Shown: positions 44,540-57,590, numbered from the stretch's first letter. The stretch: 64,000 nucleotides of DNA from Dromiciops gliroides (GCF_019393635.1 NC_057862.1:676164314-676228313), one strand, 5' to 3'. Notes: a model not told the origin generated them from the letters alone. Made by a program: numbers and translations.

Positions 44540-45245
44540 TGTCAAGTCAAGTCAACAAGCATTAAATGGCTACTATATGCCAGGAACTGTGCTAAGCACT
44601 AGGCGGGAAAGAAAGGCAAAAGACAATCCCTAATTTCAAGGAGGTCACAGTTTAATGGGAGAGACACCATGCCAACAATCATGTGCAAACAAAATATATA
44701 CAGGATAAATTGAAGAAAACCAACACAAGGAAGGGATAAGCATTAGGGGGCATCCAGAAAGGTGGAATCTCAACTGAGACATAAAAGAAGCCAGGAAACT
44801 AGGATACAGAGGTTAGGAGTAAGTTCCAGGCACATGGGGTGGCTAGGTGGTGCAGTGGATAAAGCACAAGGCCTAGATTCAGGAGCACCTGAGTTCAAAT
44901 TTGACCTCAGACATTTGATACTTACTAGCTGTGTGACCCTGGGCAAGTCACTTAACCTTCATTGCCCTGCCCAAAAAAAAAAAAAAAAAGAGTTCCAGGC
45001 ACAGAGAACAAGCCAGGAATATGCCTTCGGTCTGGAGATAAAGTGTCTTGTAGGAGGAACAACAAGGCTGCCAGTGTCAATGGATTGCAGGATGGGAAGT
45101 ATGATGTGTAATAAGACTGGAAAGGTAAGGGGGGGAAAGTTATGAAGGACTTTAAAGTATTTGATCGTGAAGGTAATGGGAGCCACAGAATAGCTGAAGA
45201 AGAGGATGACCTGGTTAAATGGGCTCTAATAGTTTGAGAAGAGAC
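44540..45245 (-). repeat. L2 LINE, antisense, interrupted by a SINE
   Basis: Antisense L2 wording 'ctatatgccaggaactgtgc', then after the SINE 'gaggaacaacaaggctgcca', 'ttatgaaggactttaaagta', 'gaggatgacctggttaaat'. Confidence 0.85.
44836..44989 (+). mobile_element. SINE inserted in L2
   Basis: Head ggggtggctaggtggtgcag, 16-17 A tail. TSD agttccaggcaca (44822-44834 and 44990-45002). Confidence 0.92.
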
Positions 45246-45249
45246 AGGC

Positions 45250-46220
45250 CTAAAAAGTAAAAGGGGTATATAAGAGTGATAGGGAAGTTTCAAACATCTC
45301 CCAGAAAAGATGTCATTCTTGTTGCTAGATTCCAACGTTTATTTTACCCTATTTTTACTTGACTCCTATTTGAAGCTTTCTAGCTTCTCACTTCTTCTCA
45401 TCTAACTTCTCTTTTTGATTTCGTGTGAGTTAATGGACCAACTGTGTGCAAAAAACTTTTTTAAAAACTCTATGGGGTGCACAGTTCTTGGAAAAAAAAA
45501 AAGAGTAACCTTCAGGGCATCTTCTCCACATTCAAGTATCCAGTAAAATGGAAGCTCATTAAGATAGGGGAATTTTTTCTCTACACCTAGTTTATGCCCA
45601 GTATATAGTAAGTGCTTAATAAATACAATGCCTGGCACAGAGGAGGTGCCAATATAAATGCTTGTTTCCTTCATTCCTTCCAAATACTTAATAAACTCTT
45701 TGTCACTCTGGTTCATGGGTTGGTGAGGGAACAGACTGAGCACAAAACAAATATAGAATTATGCAGAAAAGCAGCATAAAGAATTTCTTAAAGACATACA
45801 TATTTTTAACAATAATCTTCCATATGGACACCCCTGGCCTCAGTTTACTTCTCTGTAAAATGGACTTGGTCACTGATGATTCTTCTGCCTCCAGATCTAT
45901 GATCCTTTGACGTACAAAGAGTTAGGAAGATAAAATGGATAACCATGGAATCCAATTGCATGCACTGTCAAGCCAAGTAGAATTGGTTTGGATCTCTTCA
46001 GAATATTGGTTGTATCTCTCTATATATGGCATTTATAGAAGAGCATGGATAAGAGTTACATGGGATGACAGAGGTAGGTAGTTTGTGATCTGAATCATTG
46101 GTCTCTACTACCACCCTTGAGTTGCCATCCTATAACTCACCTCCGTTTCACAGACAAACCTCCTAGAAAAAGTTCTCATCGAATCAAGTCAACAAGTATT
46201 TTAGTAAATGCCAACTATGG
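45250..46220. other. Mostly unassigned; L2 3' scrap
   Basis: The part 45560-45700 has L2-end wording (agtaagtgcttaataaatac, 'atgcctggcacagaggagg'). Nothing else recognised. Confidence 0.4.
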
Positions 46221-46224
46221 TTCA

Positions 46225-46455
46225 TGAGGGCAGCTAGGTAATGGAGTGGATGAACCTTGGTCCTGGAATCAGGAAGACCTGAGTTCAAATCTGACCTCAG
46301 AGTTCTTACTAGCCATGTGATCCTAGGCAAGTCATTTGACCCTGTTTGCCTCAGTTCCCTCATCTGTAACATGAGCTGGAGAAGGAAACTCTGCCCAAAA
46401 AACTCCAAATGGGGTCATGAAGAGTCAGATGTGACTGAAACAGCTCAACAACATT
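46225..46455 (+). mobile_element. SINE with RTE/BovB-type 3' tail
   Basis: The head is like the other SINEs (gggcagctaggtaatggag), but instead of a poly-A tail it runs on through a 'catctgtaacatgagctgga' segment to 'ggggtcatgaagagtcagat' and 'gactgaaacagctcaacaac'. That end resembles the 3' end of RTE/BovB LINEs, so an RTE may have moved it. Confidence 0.75.
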
Positions 46456-46459
46456 GTTC

Positions 46460-46640
46460 CAAGAATTGTGCTAAACTTTGCAGATGCAATCCCAGCTTTC
46501 AAGAGTTACATTGTAATGAGGAAAAACAACACATAAAAGGAGCTGAACAGGGTGGGAGAGGGAAGAGAAGGTATGTCTGTGGGGGATGATGGAGAGTCTT
46601 GAGGTGTGCCCAGGAAAAGAATGAAGACATGGCTGGCTTG
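46460..46640 (-). repeat. L2 LINE fragment
   Basis: Antisense L2-like 'gttccaagaattgtgctaaa' and 'cccagctttcaagagttaca'. Confidence 0.55.
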
Positions 46641-46789
46641 ATCCTCGACAAACTTCCATTTTAAAGAAATGTTAAAAGAACCTTAAGGAACCTCCATTAA
46701 AGTTTCTTTAAATGTAGGTTCTCAGAGGAAAAAAACAACCAGTCTGCAGGAGGAAGGGCTTCTACTTCCTCTGCTCTCACTCACTTCTC

Positions 46790-47390
46790 AGTTCGTTGCA
46801 GTTTGGCTCCTAAACATCACTCTGCTAAAATTTGCCCTCTCCAAATTGACCAGGGATCTCTTAACTATCCAATCCAATGGCTTTTTTGGAGTCATCCTTT
46901 TTCTTTGCCCTCTCTACAGCAGCAGCTACCTTCTCCTCCTGGATTCTCTCTCTACTCTGGGTTCTTTTGACAATCCCCTTTCAGCTTCTCCTATCTGACT
47001 GGCCTCTCCACAGTATCTTCTAACTAGCCTCTCCTTAGTATCCTTTGTTAGATGCCAATACATGCCTTCCTCACACCTACCTCTCAGGGTTGTTCATGAG
47101 GATCAAATGAGATAATGTCTGTAAAAAGCACACAACACAGTGCCTGGCACATAGTAGCTTCATGTAATGTTTGTTCCTTTCCTTTTCCCTCCCTGCTATG
47201 GGGCTCCACCATGGATCCTCTTCTCTCTTTCTCTAACAGACTGTCTTTCCTAGTGATCTCAGATCCCATCTATATGCAAATGTCTCCCAGATGTATACAC
47301 CCAACCTTATCACCAACAGCCTATTACCAAATTTCAGACTTGTTATCCCATAGGCTATTCAAAGCAACATGTCCAAAAAGGGAAGTCATG
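46790..47390 (+). repeat. L2 LINE, ORF2 (RT) region in sense
   Basis: Blocks in L2 ORF2 order: 'ccagggatctcttaactatc', 'tctctacagcagcagctacc', then 'tctcccagatgtatacaccc' and 'caaagcaacatgtccaaaaa', the part that codes QIY...SP and LNMSKTE in L2. Many stops. Confidence 0.65.
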
Positions 47391-47542
47391 ACAGCTAGGT
47401 GGCTACAGTGGATAAAGCATCAGCCCTGGATTCAGGAGGACCTGAGTTCAAATCCAGCTTCGGACATTTGACCACTTACTAGCTGTGTGACCCTGGGCAA
47501 GTCACTTAACCCCAATTTCTCACACACAAAAAAAAAAAAAAA
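47391..47542 (+). mobile_element. SINE
   Basis: Head (g)acagctaggtggctacagtg, ending in about 15 A. Confidence 0.88.
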
Positions 47543-47544
47543 GC

Positions 47545-48145
47545 CAGAGAGGTCAATAGTTGGAGTAGAGGAGGGAGAGTGTTACAGGCAAGGGGGACAG
47601 CCAGAGAAAATGGAGTGTCTTGTTCATGGACAGCCAGGAGGCCAGTGTCACTGAATCAAAGAGTATAGCTTGAGAAGTAAGGTGTAAAAAGACTTGATAA
47701 GTAGGAGGGGGCTGGGTTATCGAGGGTTTGAATGCCAGAGTAGTTTTGTCTTTGTCCTTGGAGAAGCAATAGAAAGCTACTGAAGTTTATTGAGTAGGGT
47801 GAATGACAAAATCAGACCACTTTAGGAAAATCACTTAGGTGGTTGAATGAAGAATGGGTTTGGAGTAGGGGAGAGAGCTGAGGAAGGCAGGGCCACCAGC
47901 AGCCTCTTTCAGGAGTAAGGTGATAAAGACCTGCAGGTAAAGTGGTGTCAATGTCAAAGGAGAGAAGGGGCATATTCTAGAGAGGTTGCAAAGGTAAAAT
48001 TGGCAGACTTCGTTCTGGACATATTGAGTTTAAGTTAATCTACTGGATATCCCATTTGAAATCTCTGAAAGTCAGTTGGAGATGTGAGATAAGAGGTCAG
48101 CAGAGAAATTAAAGCAGGAAAGGTATATTTGAGAATAATCAAGAG
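47545..48145 (-). repeat. L2 LINE, antisense
   Basis: 'gtcttgttcatggacagcca', 'ggaggccagtgtcactgaat', 'aggaaaatcacttaggtggt', 'gacatattgagtttaagtta'. The neighbouring L2 (46790) is in the opposite orientation. Confidence 0.85.
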
Positions 48146-48159
48146 CAGAATATATTATG

Positions 48160-51100
48160 ATTCAGCGGTAGTTTTTTAAAAAAGCAGGGGTAGCAGTCCT
48201 TATCTCAGACAAAACAGAAGCAAAATAGACCTAATTAAAAGAGATAGGAAGGAAACTACATCTTGCTAAAAAATACCATAAACATGAAGAGTGTAGCAAT
48301 ACTAAACATATATGCACAAGTGATACAGCATCAAATTCTTCGAGAAGTTAAGTGAGCTACAGAAGAAATAGACAGCAAAATCTATATTAATGGGGGACCT
48401 CAACCTCCCCCTCTAAGTACTAGATAAATATAGCCACAAAATTAATAAGAAAGAAGTTAAGGAGGTAATAGAATTTTAGGAAAAAGTAAATATGATAGAC
48501 ATCTGGAGAATATTGAATGGGGTGTTAGAAAGAAATATACCTTTTTCTCAGCAGTACCTGGCACCTACACAAAAATTGACCATGTATATAAGGCATAAAA
48601 ATCTCACCGTCAAATGGCAGAAAAGTAGAAATAGTAAATGCATCATTTTCAGATCTCTGATGCAATAAAAATTATGTGTAATAAAGGGGCCATGGAAAGA
48701 TAGACCAAAAATGAATTGGAAACTAAATAATCTCATCCTAAAGAATGAGTGGGTCAAACAACAAATCATAGAAATGATCATAATTTCATCAGAGAGAATG
48801 ACAACAATGAGACAGCATACCAAAACTATGGGATGCAGCCAAAGCAGTTCTTAGGGGAAATTTTATATATCTAAATGCCTACATGAATAAAACAGAGAAA
48901 GAAGAGATCAATGAATTGGTCATGCAACTAAAAAAGCTAGAAAAAGAATAAAGTAAAAATCCCCAATTAAATAACAAATTTGTAGTTCTGAAAATTAAAG
49001 GAGAGATTAATAAAATTGAAAATAAGAAAACTATAGAATTAATAAATAAAACTAAGAGTTTGTTCTATGAAAAAAGCAATAAAAATAGATAAACCTTTGG
49101 TTAACTTTATTTTTAAAAAAGAAAGAAGAAAACCCAAATTACAATATTAAAAATGACAAGGGTTAATTCACCACCAATGCAGAAGAAATTAAGCAATAAT
49201 TAGGAGCTATTTTGCTCAAATATATGCCAATAAATTTGATAATCTAAATGAATGGATGAATATTTACAAAAACAAATTTTTCAGATTAACCAGAAGAAAT
49301 ATAATCCTTAAATAAGCCCATTTTAAAAAGAAAAATTGAACAAGCCATCAATGAACTCCGTAAGAAAAAATCTCCAGAACCAATGGGCTTACAAGTAAAT
49401 TCTACCAAATATTTAAAGAACAATTAATTCCAATACTATAGAAACTATTTGGAAAAATAGGTGAAGAAGGAAACCAATCAGTTTCTTTTATGAGACAAAT
49501 ATGGTGCTGATACCTAAACAAGGAAAAGCAAAACATAGAAAGAAAATTATAGACAATTTCCCTATTAATATTGATGCAAAAATTGTAAACAGAATATTAG
49601 TAAAAAGGTTAAAACATTATATCACCAGGATAATACACTATGACAAGGTGGGATTTATACCAGGAATGCAGGGCTAGTACAACATTAGGAAAAACTATCA
49701 ACATAATATACCATGTCAATAACAAAACTAACCAATATCATATGATTATCTCAAAGATGCAGAGAAAAACTTTGACAAAATATAGTACCCATTCCTATTA
49801 AAACAAAAGAAGATTTTAGGAATAAATGGAGCTTTCTTAAGATGATAAACAGTATCTATCTAAAACTATCAGCAAGCATTATATGTAATGGGTATGTTAT
49901 AGGCATTCCCAATAGATCAGGGATGAAACAAGGATGTCCAATATCACCACTATTATTCAATATAATATGAGAAAGTTTAGCCTTAGCAAGTAGAGAAAAG
50001 AAAGGAAGTGAAAGAATTAGAGTAGTCAAGGAGGAAACAAACATATTACTCTGAAGATGATATGATGTTGATACTAAAAAAATCAACTAAAAAAACTACT
50101 TGAAATGATTACATTTTAGCAAAGTTGCAGGATATAAAACAACCCCACATAAATCATCAACATTTCTATATATGACCAACAAAGTCCAGCAGCAAGAGAT
50201 AGAAAGAAAATTCCATTGAAAATAACTGTAGACAGTATAAAATATTTGGGAATATACCTTGGGCAAACCCAAGAACTATATGAACACAATTACAAAACAC
50301 TTTTCACATAATAAAATCAGATCTAAACAACTGGAAAAATATCAATGGTAGGCCAAGATAATATAATAGAAATGACAATTCTACCTAAGTTAACATATTA
50401 ATCAGTGATACCTTACACCTATCCAGTTGGCTAATATGTCAAAAAAAGAAAATGATAATGTTGGAGAAGATGTGGGAAAAATTGGAACACTAACACACTG
50501 TTGGTAGAGGTGTGAACTGATCCAACCATTCTGGAGAGCAATTTGGAACCATGCCTATAAGGCTATAAAACTGTTGTAGTACCCTTTGACCCAGAAAAAA
50601 CTGTGCATACCCTTTGACCCAGCAATACCACTACTAGGTCTCTCCCAAAGAGAGCATTAACAAAAGAGAAAAGGACCCACATGTGCAAAAATATTTATAG
50701 CTGCTCTCTTTGTGGTGGCAAAGAATTGGAAATTGAGGGAATGGCCCATCAATTGGGGAATGGCGAAAACAATTGTGGTATATGAATATAATGGAATACT
50801 ATTATTCTATAAGAAATGATGAGCAGGCAGATTTCAGAAAAAAATGGAAAGACTTACATGAATTGATGCTGAGTGAAATGAGCAGAACCAAGAGAACATT
50901 TTACACGGTATCAACAATATTGTGTCATGATCAACTATGACAGACTTAGCTCTTCTCAGCAATACAATGATACAAGACAATGCCAAAAGATTCAGGATGG
51001 AAAATGCTCTCCACATCCAGAGAAAGAACTATGGAGTCTGAATGCAGAATGAAACATGTTATTTTCACTTACATTTTTTTAGGGTTTTTTTCTTCTTTCT

Positions 51101-51175
51101 TGTGTTTTTTTTTTCTTTTGTTCTGATTCTTCTCTCACAACATGACAAATGTGGAAAAAAGTAAATAAAGTATAC
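48160..51175 (+). mobile_element. Degraded L1 LINE, 3 kb, with internal deletion
   Basis: Begins in the ORF2 endonuclease (a broken 'SDKTEAKIDLIK' and 'GDLNLPL', where L1 has GDFN), passes the reverse-transcriptase region (remnants of [15 protein letters not shown] and the YMDD-like box) and jumps at about 50400 to the ORF2 C-terminus and 3' UTR. Dozens of stops and shifts. It contains a local repeat of 'accctttgacccag' at about 50580-50620. Confidence 0.88.
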
Positions 51176-51965
51176 CTCATACTTGCATGCTAAAAGTTCA
51201 TCCAATTTTCCCCTTTTATAACTTAATAAGAACCTTATTGGAATTCCTTTCCTTTTATTCTTCATTATAGCTTCTGCAAAGTCATTTTCAGGTTAATTAT
51301 TAATAAACCAGATTTAAAAGACTGTCCACCCTGAGAAGACAGCTGTAAAGAGAAGTTTTAAATAACTCAGTATCATACATGTTAATTAATAAGCTATAAA
51401 CTCCCAAAAGAAAAACCCTAGGATCAGATGTATTCTCAAGTAAATTCTATCAAATGCTCAAAAGAAAAATGATTCCAATAATAAACAAGCTGTTTGCAAT
51501 ATTTTTAAAGCATCTTTCTGATCTCTTTCTTATGGTCTTGGTATTTAAAGATGTTGTTGTTTTGTTGTTGTTCAGTTGTGTCAGGAAGTGACAAAGTAGA
51601 AAAAGAAAATGCAGGCTGATATCCTTAATGAACATTGGTTGAAAATTGTAAAATAAAGATATTAGCAAGTGGCCTACAACAACATAATAGAAAGATTTTG
51701 CATTATGACCATGTTGGGCTTTTACTAGGAATCACGGTTAGTTCAATATATGGGAGAATATGAATATAATAAATCATGTTTAATAATATGTGCTAAAACA
51801 GTATTAAATCAATATGAGCTAAAAAAAGACTTTTGACAAAAACCAACAGTCATTTTTATTTAAAATCTAAAAATATAGGAATAAATGAACCTTTCCTTAA
51901 TATTGTAAGTAGCAGTTATCCAAATCCAAGAGCAAACTTTTGTAATTTTAAAAGCAAGGTGTCTT

Positions 51966-52121
51966 GGGTCAGCTAGGTGGCACAGTGGATAAAGCAGTGG
52001 CCCTGGATTCAGGAGTACCTGAGTTCAAATCCAGCCTTAGACACTTGACACTTACTAACTGTGTGACTCTCTTGGCAAGTCACATTAACACCACCAAAAA
52101 ACAAAAACAAAAAACAAAAAA
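51966..52121 (+). mobile_element. SINE nested in old L1
   Basis: Head gggtcagctaggtggcacag, tail (CAAAAA)n-like. Confidence 0.9.
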
Positions 52122-52445
52122 AGTTAGGTGCTTTTCTAATAAGATGAGAGATAAAGCAAGAATATTCATTATCATCACTACTATTTGACAATGTTAGTAA
52201 TATTAGCTTTAGGAAATGTCAAAAAAGGAAATGAATAGAATAAGCAAAAGCAAAGAGAAACCGAATTGTAGGTTTTTGCAAATAACATGATGAAAGCCAA
52301 CTAAAATTAATTGAAGTAATTAAGAACTTGAGCAAAGTTTTAGATATCAAGGTAGATTCATCTAAATCATTAAGATTCCTATATATAACCAAATAAGCCC
52401 AACAAAAAGAACTAGAAAGAGAAATCACATTCAAAATTACTATAG

Positions 52446-52597
52446 AGAAGAGCAACTAGGTAGTGCAGTGGATAAAGCAGTGGCCCTGGATTCAGGATCA
52501 CCTGAGTTCAAATCCAGCCTCAGACACTTGACACTTACTAGCTGTGTGACCCCGGGCAAGTCACTTAAACCCTCATATTGCCCTGGGGGGAAAAAAT
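52446..52597 (+). mobile_element. SINE nested in old L1
   Basis: Head diverged (agagcaactaggtagtgcag), ends ccctggggggaaaaaa. The host word actatagaag-like recurs on both sides. Confidence 0.88.
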
Positions 52598-53246
52598 GAC
52601 TATAGAAGCAATAAAATATTTGGGAGTGTATCTAACCAAGATTCACCAAGGGGCTATATGAATATAACTATAAAACACTCTTTACAGAAATAAATACATA
52701 CCTAAATAACTGGAGAAACATTAATTGTTTTTTGATAAAATAAGTAATATGATAAAAAATGAAAATACTCCCTAAGTTTATTTACTTACTCAATGCCATA
52801 TCAGTAAAACTCATGAAAAGAATATTTTTAGAGTAAGAAAAAATCATTTATATGGAGGACCAAATGGTCAAGAATCTCAAGGTAATAATGAAAAAGGGTG
52901 GGAAGATTGGCAATCTATCAGTATAGAGAGAGCAAAACTGTGCTGTAATTACTGTGGTATTTATTTTCAATCTATATTTAGTGCTGCTTTAAAAAAGAGA
53001 AGCTGATCAGTGGAACAGATTTGGTACACAACTTATAAAACAAAGTAGCCCCAGCACTTAATGAACCCAGAGACCCTATGTATTGGGGGAGTGACTTGCT
53101 ATATGGACAGCAATCTGGAAGAAATAAGGCTTATTAGACCTCACCTCATGCCATATTCAAGGTAAACTCAAATGGATACGTGACCTAGTTACAAAACAAA
53201 TTAGAAAAACAAAGAAGTACCTTTCAGATCTATGGATTTGATAGAG

Positions 53247-53520
53247 GTAGCTAGGTGGCAGAGGAGATAAAGCCTTGGGTCTGGAATTAGGATAGACCTG
53301 AGTTCAGCTCCTTCTGCCTTAGACATGTAATGACTGTGTGACCTTGGGTAAGTCAACTTAACTGTTTGCCACAGTTTCCCTATTGTAAAATGAGGATAAT
53401 GATAGCACCTACTTCCCAGAATTGTTGTAAAGTTGAATGAGATAGTATTTGAAATGTGGTTATTACAGAGCCTGGCATATAGTAGGCGTGCTATAAATAC
53501 TATCTGTTGTTGTGGTCATT
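53247..53520 (+). repeat. Long MIR-type CORE-SINE
   Basis: Head 'gaggtagctaggtggcagag', middle 'gactgtgtgaccttgggtaa', then the older MIR 3' half ('attgtaaaatgaggataatg', 'cctggcatatagtaggcgtg') that the young SINEs lack. Confidence 0.8.
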
Positions 53521-53813
53521 TGTCATTGTTGTTTTAGTCATCGCCATCATTATCTATGCATAGGAAAACCATTCATGACTTAACAAGTGATAGAGAATGA
53601 CAGAAGACAAAATGGACAATGTGATTATTATTTAAATTTAGGAGTTTCCACAAAGCTATAGCAAAAATTTTAAGGCAATAGGTGATTGAAGGGATCTTTA
53701 TTTTTTCTGACTAAGATTTCATTTCCAGGATATAGAAAGAGCTTATTCAAAGTTCTTTGACAAACAGGCCATTCCTCACAAGATAAATAATCAAAAGATA
53801 TAACAGGAAGGTT

Positions 53814-53964
53814 TTGTTTTGTTTTGTTTTGCAGGGCAATGGGGGTTAAGTGACTTGCCCAGGGTCACACAGCTAGCAAGTGTCCAGTGTCTGAGGCCAG
53901 ATTTGAACTCAGGTACTCCTGATCCAGGGGCCAGTGCTTTATCCACTGTGCTCCTAGCCACCCC
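53814..53964 (-). mobile_element. SINE
   Basis: Tail read as (GTTTT)n at left, then gcagggcaatgggggttaag, and a damaged head complement at right (ctcctagccaccccc). Confidence 0.88.
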
Positions 53965-53979
53965 CAAACAGGCAGTTTT

Positions 53980-54310
53980 TTAAGAAAGAAACTATCTATA
54001 GTACATATTTTTCTTCTAATGTTCTAAGACTAATAGTTAGAAAAATGCAAATTAAAGTGATTTTGAGGTTCTACCTCACAGAATGGTAAATATGACAAAA
54101 GAGGAAAATGGCAAATGCTGGAGGAGCTCTGGATAAACAGGCACACCAATGCATTGTTGGTGGAGTTGTAAATTGGTCCAGCCATTCCTGGAAATCAGTA
54201 TGGAACTATGATCTTTAAGTGAACAAACTCTGAATACCCTTTGCCCAGCTATACACCAGTAGGCATAGACTCTGACAAAGATATCAAGGAAAGAGGAAAG
54301 GTATCTAAAA
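53980..54310 (+). repeat. Old L1 ORF2 C-terminal fragment
   Basis: 'agaaaaatgcaaattaaagt', 'aaatgctggaggagctctgg', 'cattgttggtggagttgtaa', all from the L1 segment that codes MQIKT...CW. More diverged than the 17887 copy. Confidence 0.7.
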
Positions 54311-55230
54311 AGAAACATGTACATGCCTACGTGTGTGCTCCTCTCTTGGGAGAACCCAAGAGTTCCTGAAAGCTTTCTTTTCATTAACCATCAGAGATTT
54401 TATTAGTTTTTCCATATCCTTCAATAAGTCTTTCTTTATTACATATGAAATTCTGCATTCAATTTTATGTTTACCTTCTAGTGGCATAGGTGGTAGGCAT
54501 ATGCCACATAACTGTCCATTAGAGAGTATTTACTGCTCTACATTAGGGAATGGGGTGAGAAACTATCTTTCCAAATATTGATCACATTAGCTTTTTTGGC
54601 TGCTATACTGACCTTACATCCACTTATATCTTTTGCAGACAAATTGTTTTCTAACGATGTTTCCCTATCTTGTCTTGTGAAGTTGATTTTTGGAACCTAA
54701 GCGTAAGACTTTACATTTATGTTTCTGAGGTTTATCCCATACTTCTAGCCTATCTAGACTTTTTTACTTCCAATTCTGATACCCAAAGTGTTTATTTATC
54801 CCTCCCATAGATTTAGGTCTGGCAGAAACCCTTCATTTTACATGAGAGAAGTTCAACAGTTTGCCTAAGATCATGCAGGCTATAATGAGCAGAGCTGGCA
54901 TTTGAACCCAGATCTTCTGATTCCAAATTTGGGTGCTCCTCCTTCTTCATCTCACTGACCACTCAAAATAAATAGTTATACTAGAGATTGAACTCAGGGA
55001 CTAAGTCATGTAGATAATGTGCTCTACCATTAAGTTACAACCCTAAAGTAAAAAAAGAACAGTGATGGTTCCACTGAGAACCAGGCAGCTTTATGTCAAC
55101 TGCAAATCTGATAGATATCTCTGTTTTTATCTAGATCATTGGCTTAACTCTTAAAGAGCATAAGGTCAAGGACTGATTATTGGACATTCCAGTAGAAAAC
55201 TCCCTCTACATTGACACCAAAACAATAATG
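54310..55230. other. Mostly unassigned stretch
   Basis: About 900 bp with a MIR-like scrap near 54820-54930 ('gaacccagatcttctgattc'). Nothing gene-like. Confidence 0.45.
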
Positions 55231-55239
55231 ATTGGGGGT

Positions 55240-55745
55240 GTTTCAGGGAGGGTGAGCACCTCTGGTGTGAGGACGCTGATCCCTTTGCAGGACTGCTATT
55301 CGACCTTTAGTATCCACCTCTCCCCCAACTCTCACCTGTGGCTCCAAAAAGGCTATGGCATGTGCCACAGCCACACCCTGGTAAAACTCACTTGAAGACA
55401 AACTAAACAAGGTTGAGGGTAACCAAGGGGCCTCGATCCTACGAGACGAATTGGGAGGATGATTCTACCACAAGCAGTGAAGAAATTCCTCAGGGCAACG
55501 GGCAGATGAGAACAGTTTGTTCCAATAGCCGGGAAGGTGGCTGAAGCTGTGGAATGCTTAGAGTTTGGTCAGACATCCAAGAGACATGAATCATGCACTG
55601 CATCCTGGTTGTCTTGACCTTTGTCCTGCACCTGGACTTTGATGACTCTGGAAGAGAGAGTGAAGGTGATGATTTTGTGCAGCTCTGCCTCACTGGAATG
55701 GATAATTCCCCTACAAGTCAATACATCATGATGGCATCAGTTCTC
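55240..55745 (+). repeat. Unnamed ~0.5-kb interspersed repeat, copy 2
   Basis: Shares with 57590-58118, in the same order: tcgacctttagtatccacct, 'caactctcacctgtggctcc', 'gagaacagtttgttccaat', 'tttggtcagacatccaaga', 'cactgcatcctggttgtctt', 'gcagctctgcctcact'. Confidence 0.85.
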
Positions 55746-55849
55746 TTTTAAAATGTAAGACAACTGAATTATTCTCTTTTAGACCCAGTTATACAGGACC
55801 TGTGATTTCTAAACCTAACTCTATAATGATCTAGATCAAAACTCATCAT

Positions 55850-56095
55850 ATCGGTGCAGTGGAGAGAGAGCACTGGTTCTGCACTGGGTAAATCTGAGGT
55901 CAAATCCAGCCTCAGATACTAGCTGTGTGACTTTGCAATGAGCCTCTTGACCTCTCTCTACCTCAGGTTCTTCAACTGCAAAATGTGGATCATAAATAGC
56001 ACCTACATCCCAGGGCTGTTGTGAGAATCAAATGAGATAATGTTTTTAAAAGCACTTGACATACTAGGCACCATATAAATGCCTAACCTTATTGT
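55850..56095 (+). repeat. MIR-type CORE-SINE
   Basis: 'gaggtcaaatccagcctcag', 'tactagctgtgtgactttgc', 'caggttcttcaactgcaaaa', 'ggctgttgtgagaatcaaat'. Confidence 0.75.
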
Positions 56096-56140
56096 TTCCT
56101 AACAAGATTAATACGCAAGATTTGGTTTTTTAAAATGTTT

Positions 56141-56296
56141 TGGGCAGCTAGATGGTGCAGTGGATAGAGCACCAGCCCTGGAGTCAGGAGAACCTGAGTT
56201 CAAATCCGGCCTCAGACACTTGACACTTACTAGCTGTGTGACCCTGGACAAATCACTTAACCCCAATTGCCTCACCAAAAAAAAAAAAAAAAGAAA
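56141..56296 (+). mobile_element. SINE
   Basis: Head gggcagctagatggtgcagt, tail of about 18 A then mixed. Confidence 0.9.
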
Positions 56297-56299
56297 AAA

Positions 56300-56980
56300 G
56301 TTTTGCTGTATCAAAGCAAACCATGGGGAATTTGCCGACACTTTACCATTTAGTAAACCAAACCTCCAAAAAAAAGGAAATAAGATGTGACCTTTTCTTA
56401 ATGGAGCCATATTGGCTTTCTGTCATCACCACTTCCTTTTCTAAATGGTTCTTGATATTTCTGGGCAGTGTGGTTCTTCAATGGCTAGGCAAAAGTAGTA
56501 GAAAAGGTCATCGGCCCTGTTTCAGTCTTCTGCACCCAATCTTCTCAATTTGTATCAACCACAAGTGGCATCTTGAGAATGCGAAGGAAATGAAAGGAAT
56601 TTTCTGGCTTTAAGGCAAATAAAAAGTTTAGTCTGAAAAAACCCAAAAGACAGTCCTAAAGGCCTCAGGGGCATCTATAGAGAAACTAAACTATGTAGAG
56701 CTTACTGAAGTCTGAATTTTTTTTAAAGAGATAACACGGGTTATAGGCTGGAGAATTGGCATGTTCATTCTCTATGGCATGCATCCTTAAACTGGGGTCA
56801 TTAAATTCTTCCAAAAAAATTGAAAACCATTTTTCTTATTGGTTTCCTTTTTAGTCTTTATATAGTTTTTTTTTCATTTCATTGAGAAACTGAGGCCCAG
56901 AGAGACTATACAGTTTTTTCAAGGTAAATAGGAAGTAAGAAAAAATATCAAGAGGTTCTGTGACTCAAAACCAATTAAGA
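56300..56980. other. Stretch without recognised gene or repeat
   Basis: About 680 bp. A 96-codon plus frame (56323-56613) has no recognised domain. Confidence 0.4.
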
Positions 56981-56992
56981 TAGATACCCCTG

Positions 56993-57126
56993 GGGGGCAG
57001 CTATGTTGAGCAGTGGATAGAGCACCGGCCCTGGAGTCAGGAAGGACCTGAGTTCAAATCCGGCTTCAGACACTTAACACTTACTAGCTGTGTGCCCCTG
57101 GGCAAGTCACTTAATCCCAATTGCCT

Positions 57127-57167
<41 letters not shown>
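56993..57167 (+). mobile_element. SINE with a 40-A tail
   Basis: Head gggggcagctatgttgagca, body near consensus, and an uninterrupted run of 40 A (57128-57167). TSD tagatacccct / tagataccctct. The long pure tail suggests a recent insertion. Confidence 0.92.
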
Positions 57168-57169
<2 letters not shown>

Positions 57170-57172
<3 letters not shown>

Positions 57173-57590
57173 ATACCCTCTTTGGGGAAGGAAAGAACAA
57201 CCAGGAATGGGAAGGAGATAGCACCAGCCGCTAAGCAGAAATGGCCAGCAGAGGCAGCAGAGAATAGAGCCATTGCAGAATGTCTACAGAGAGATGAGTT
57301 AACCACATAGTCTAAACTTTTCCACTTGTGACCTCTTTCACGCGGGAGAAATTTTATGCAACCCCAGGTAGATATGGTAGATAAGCCCAAATAGGAAAGC
57401 TTGTGAGTTATGGTTTTGAATATATTAATTGATCTGCCAGAGCCTCAAGCAGGATAGGGAGCCCAGGGGCTATATGTGCCTTAATAAGCATTCAAGAACT
57501 CACCAAAAAATCAAAGTCAAACGTCCTGGAGACTTCATTTTCTTCCTTTCTTGACAATCAGTATAGTATTTAACTGGGGGGGGGGGCATA
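57170..57590. other. Stretch without recognised gene or repeat
   Basis: About 420 bp, ending in a short G tract (57577-57587). Nothing recognised. Confidence 0.4.

Larger units (their letters stand above)
51290..53235 (+). mobile_element. Older L1 LINE ORF2 relic with nested SINEs
   Basis: Broken frames recall L1 RT ('ccctaggatcagatgtattc', 'catgttgggcttttactagg', 'atattcattatcatcactac' for the RQGCPLSP region, 'tgggagtgtatctaaccaag' for YLGV). Two SINEs split it. Confidence 0.75.
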
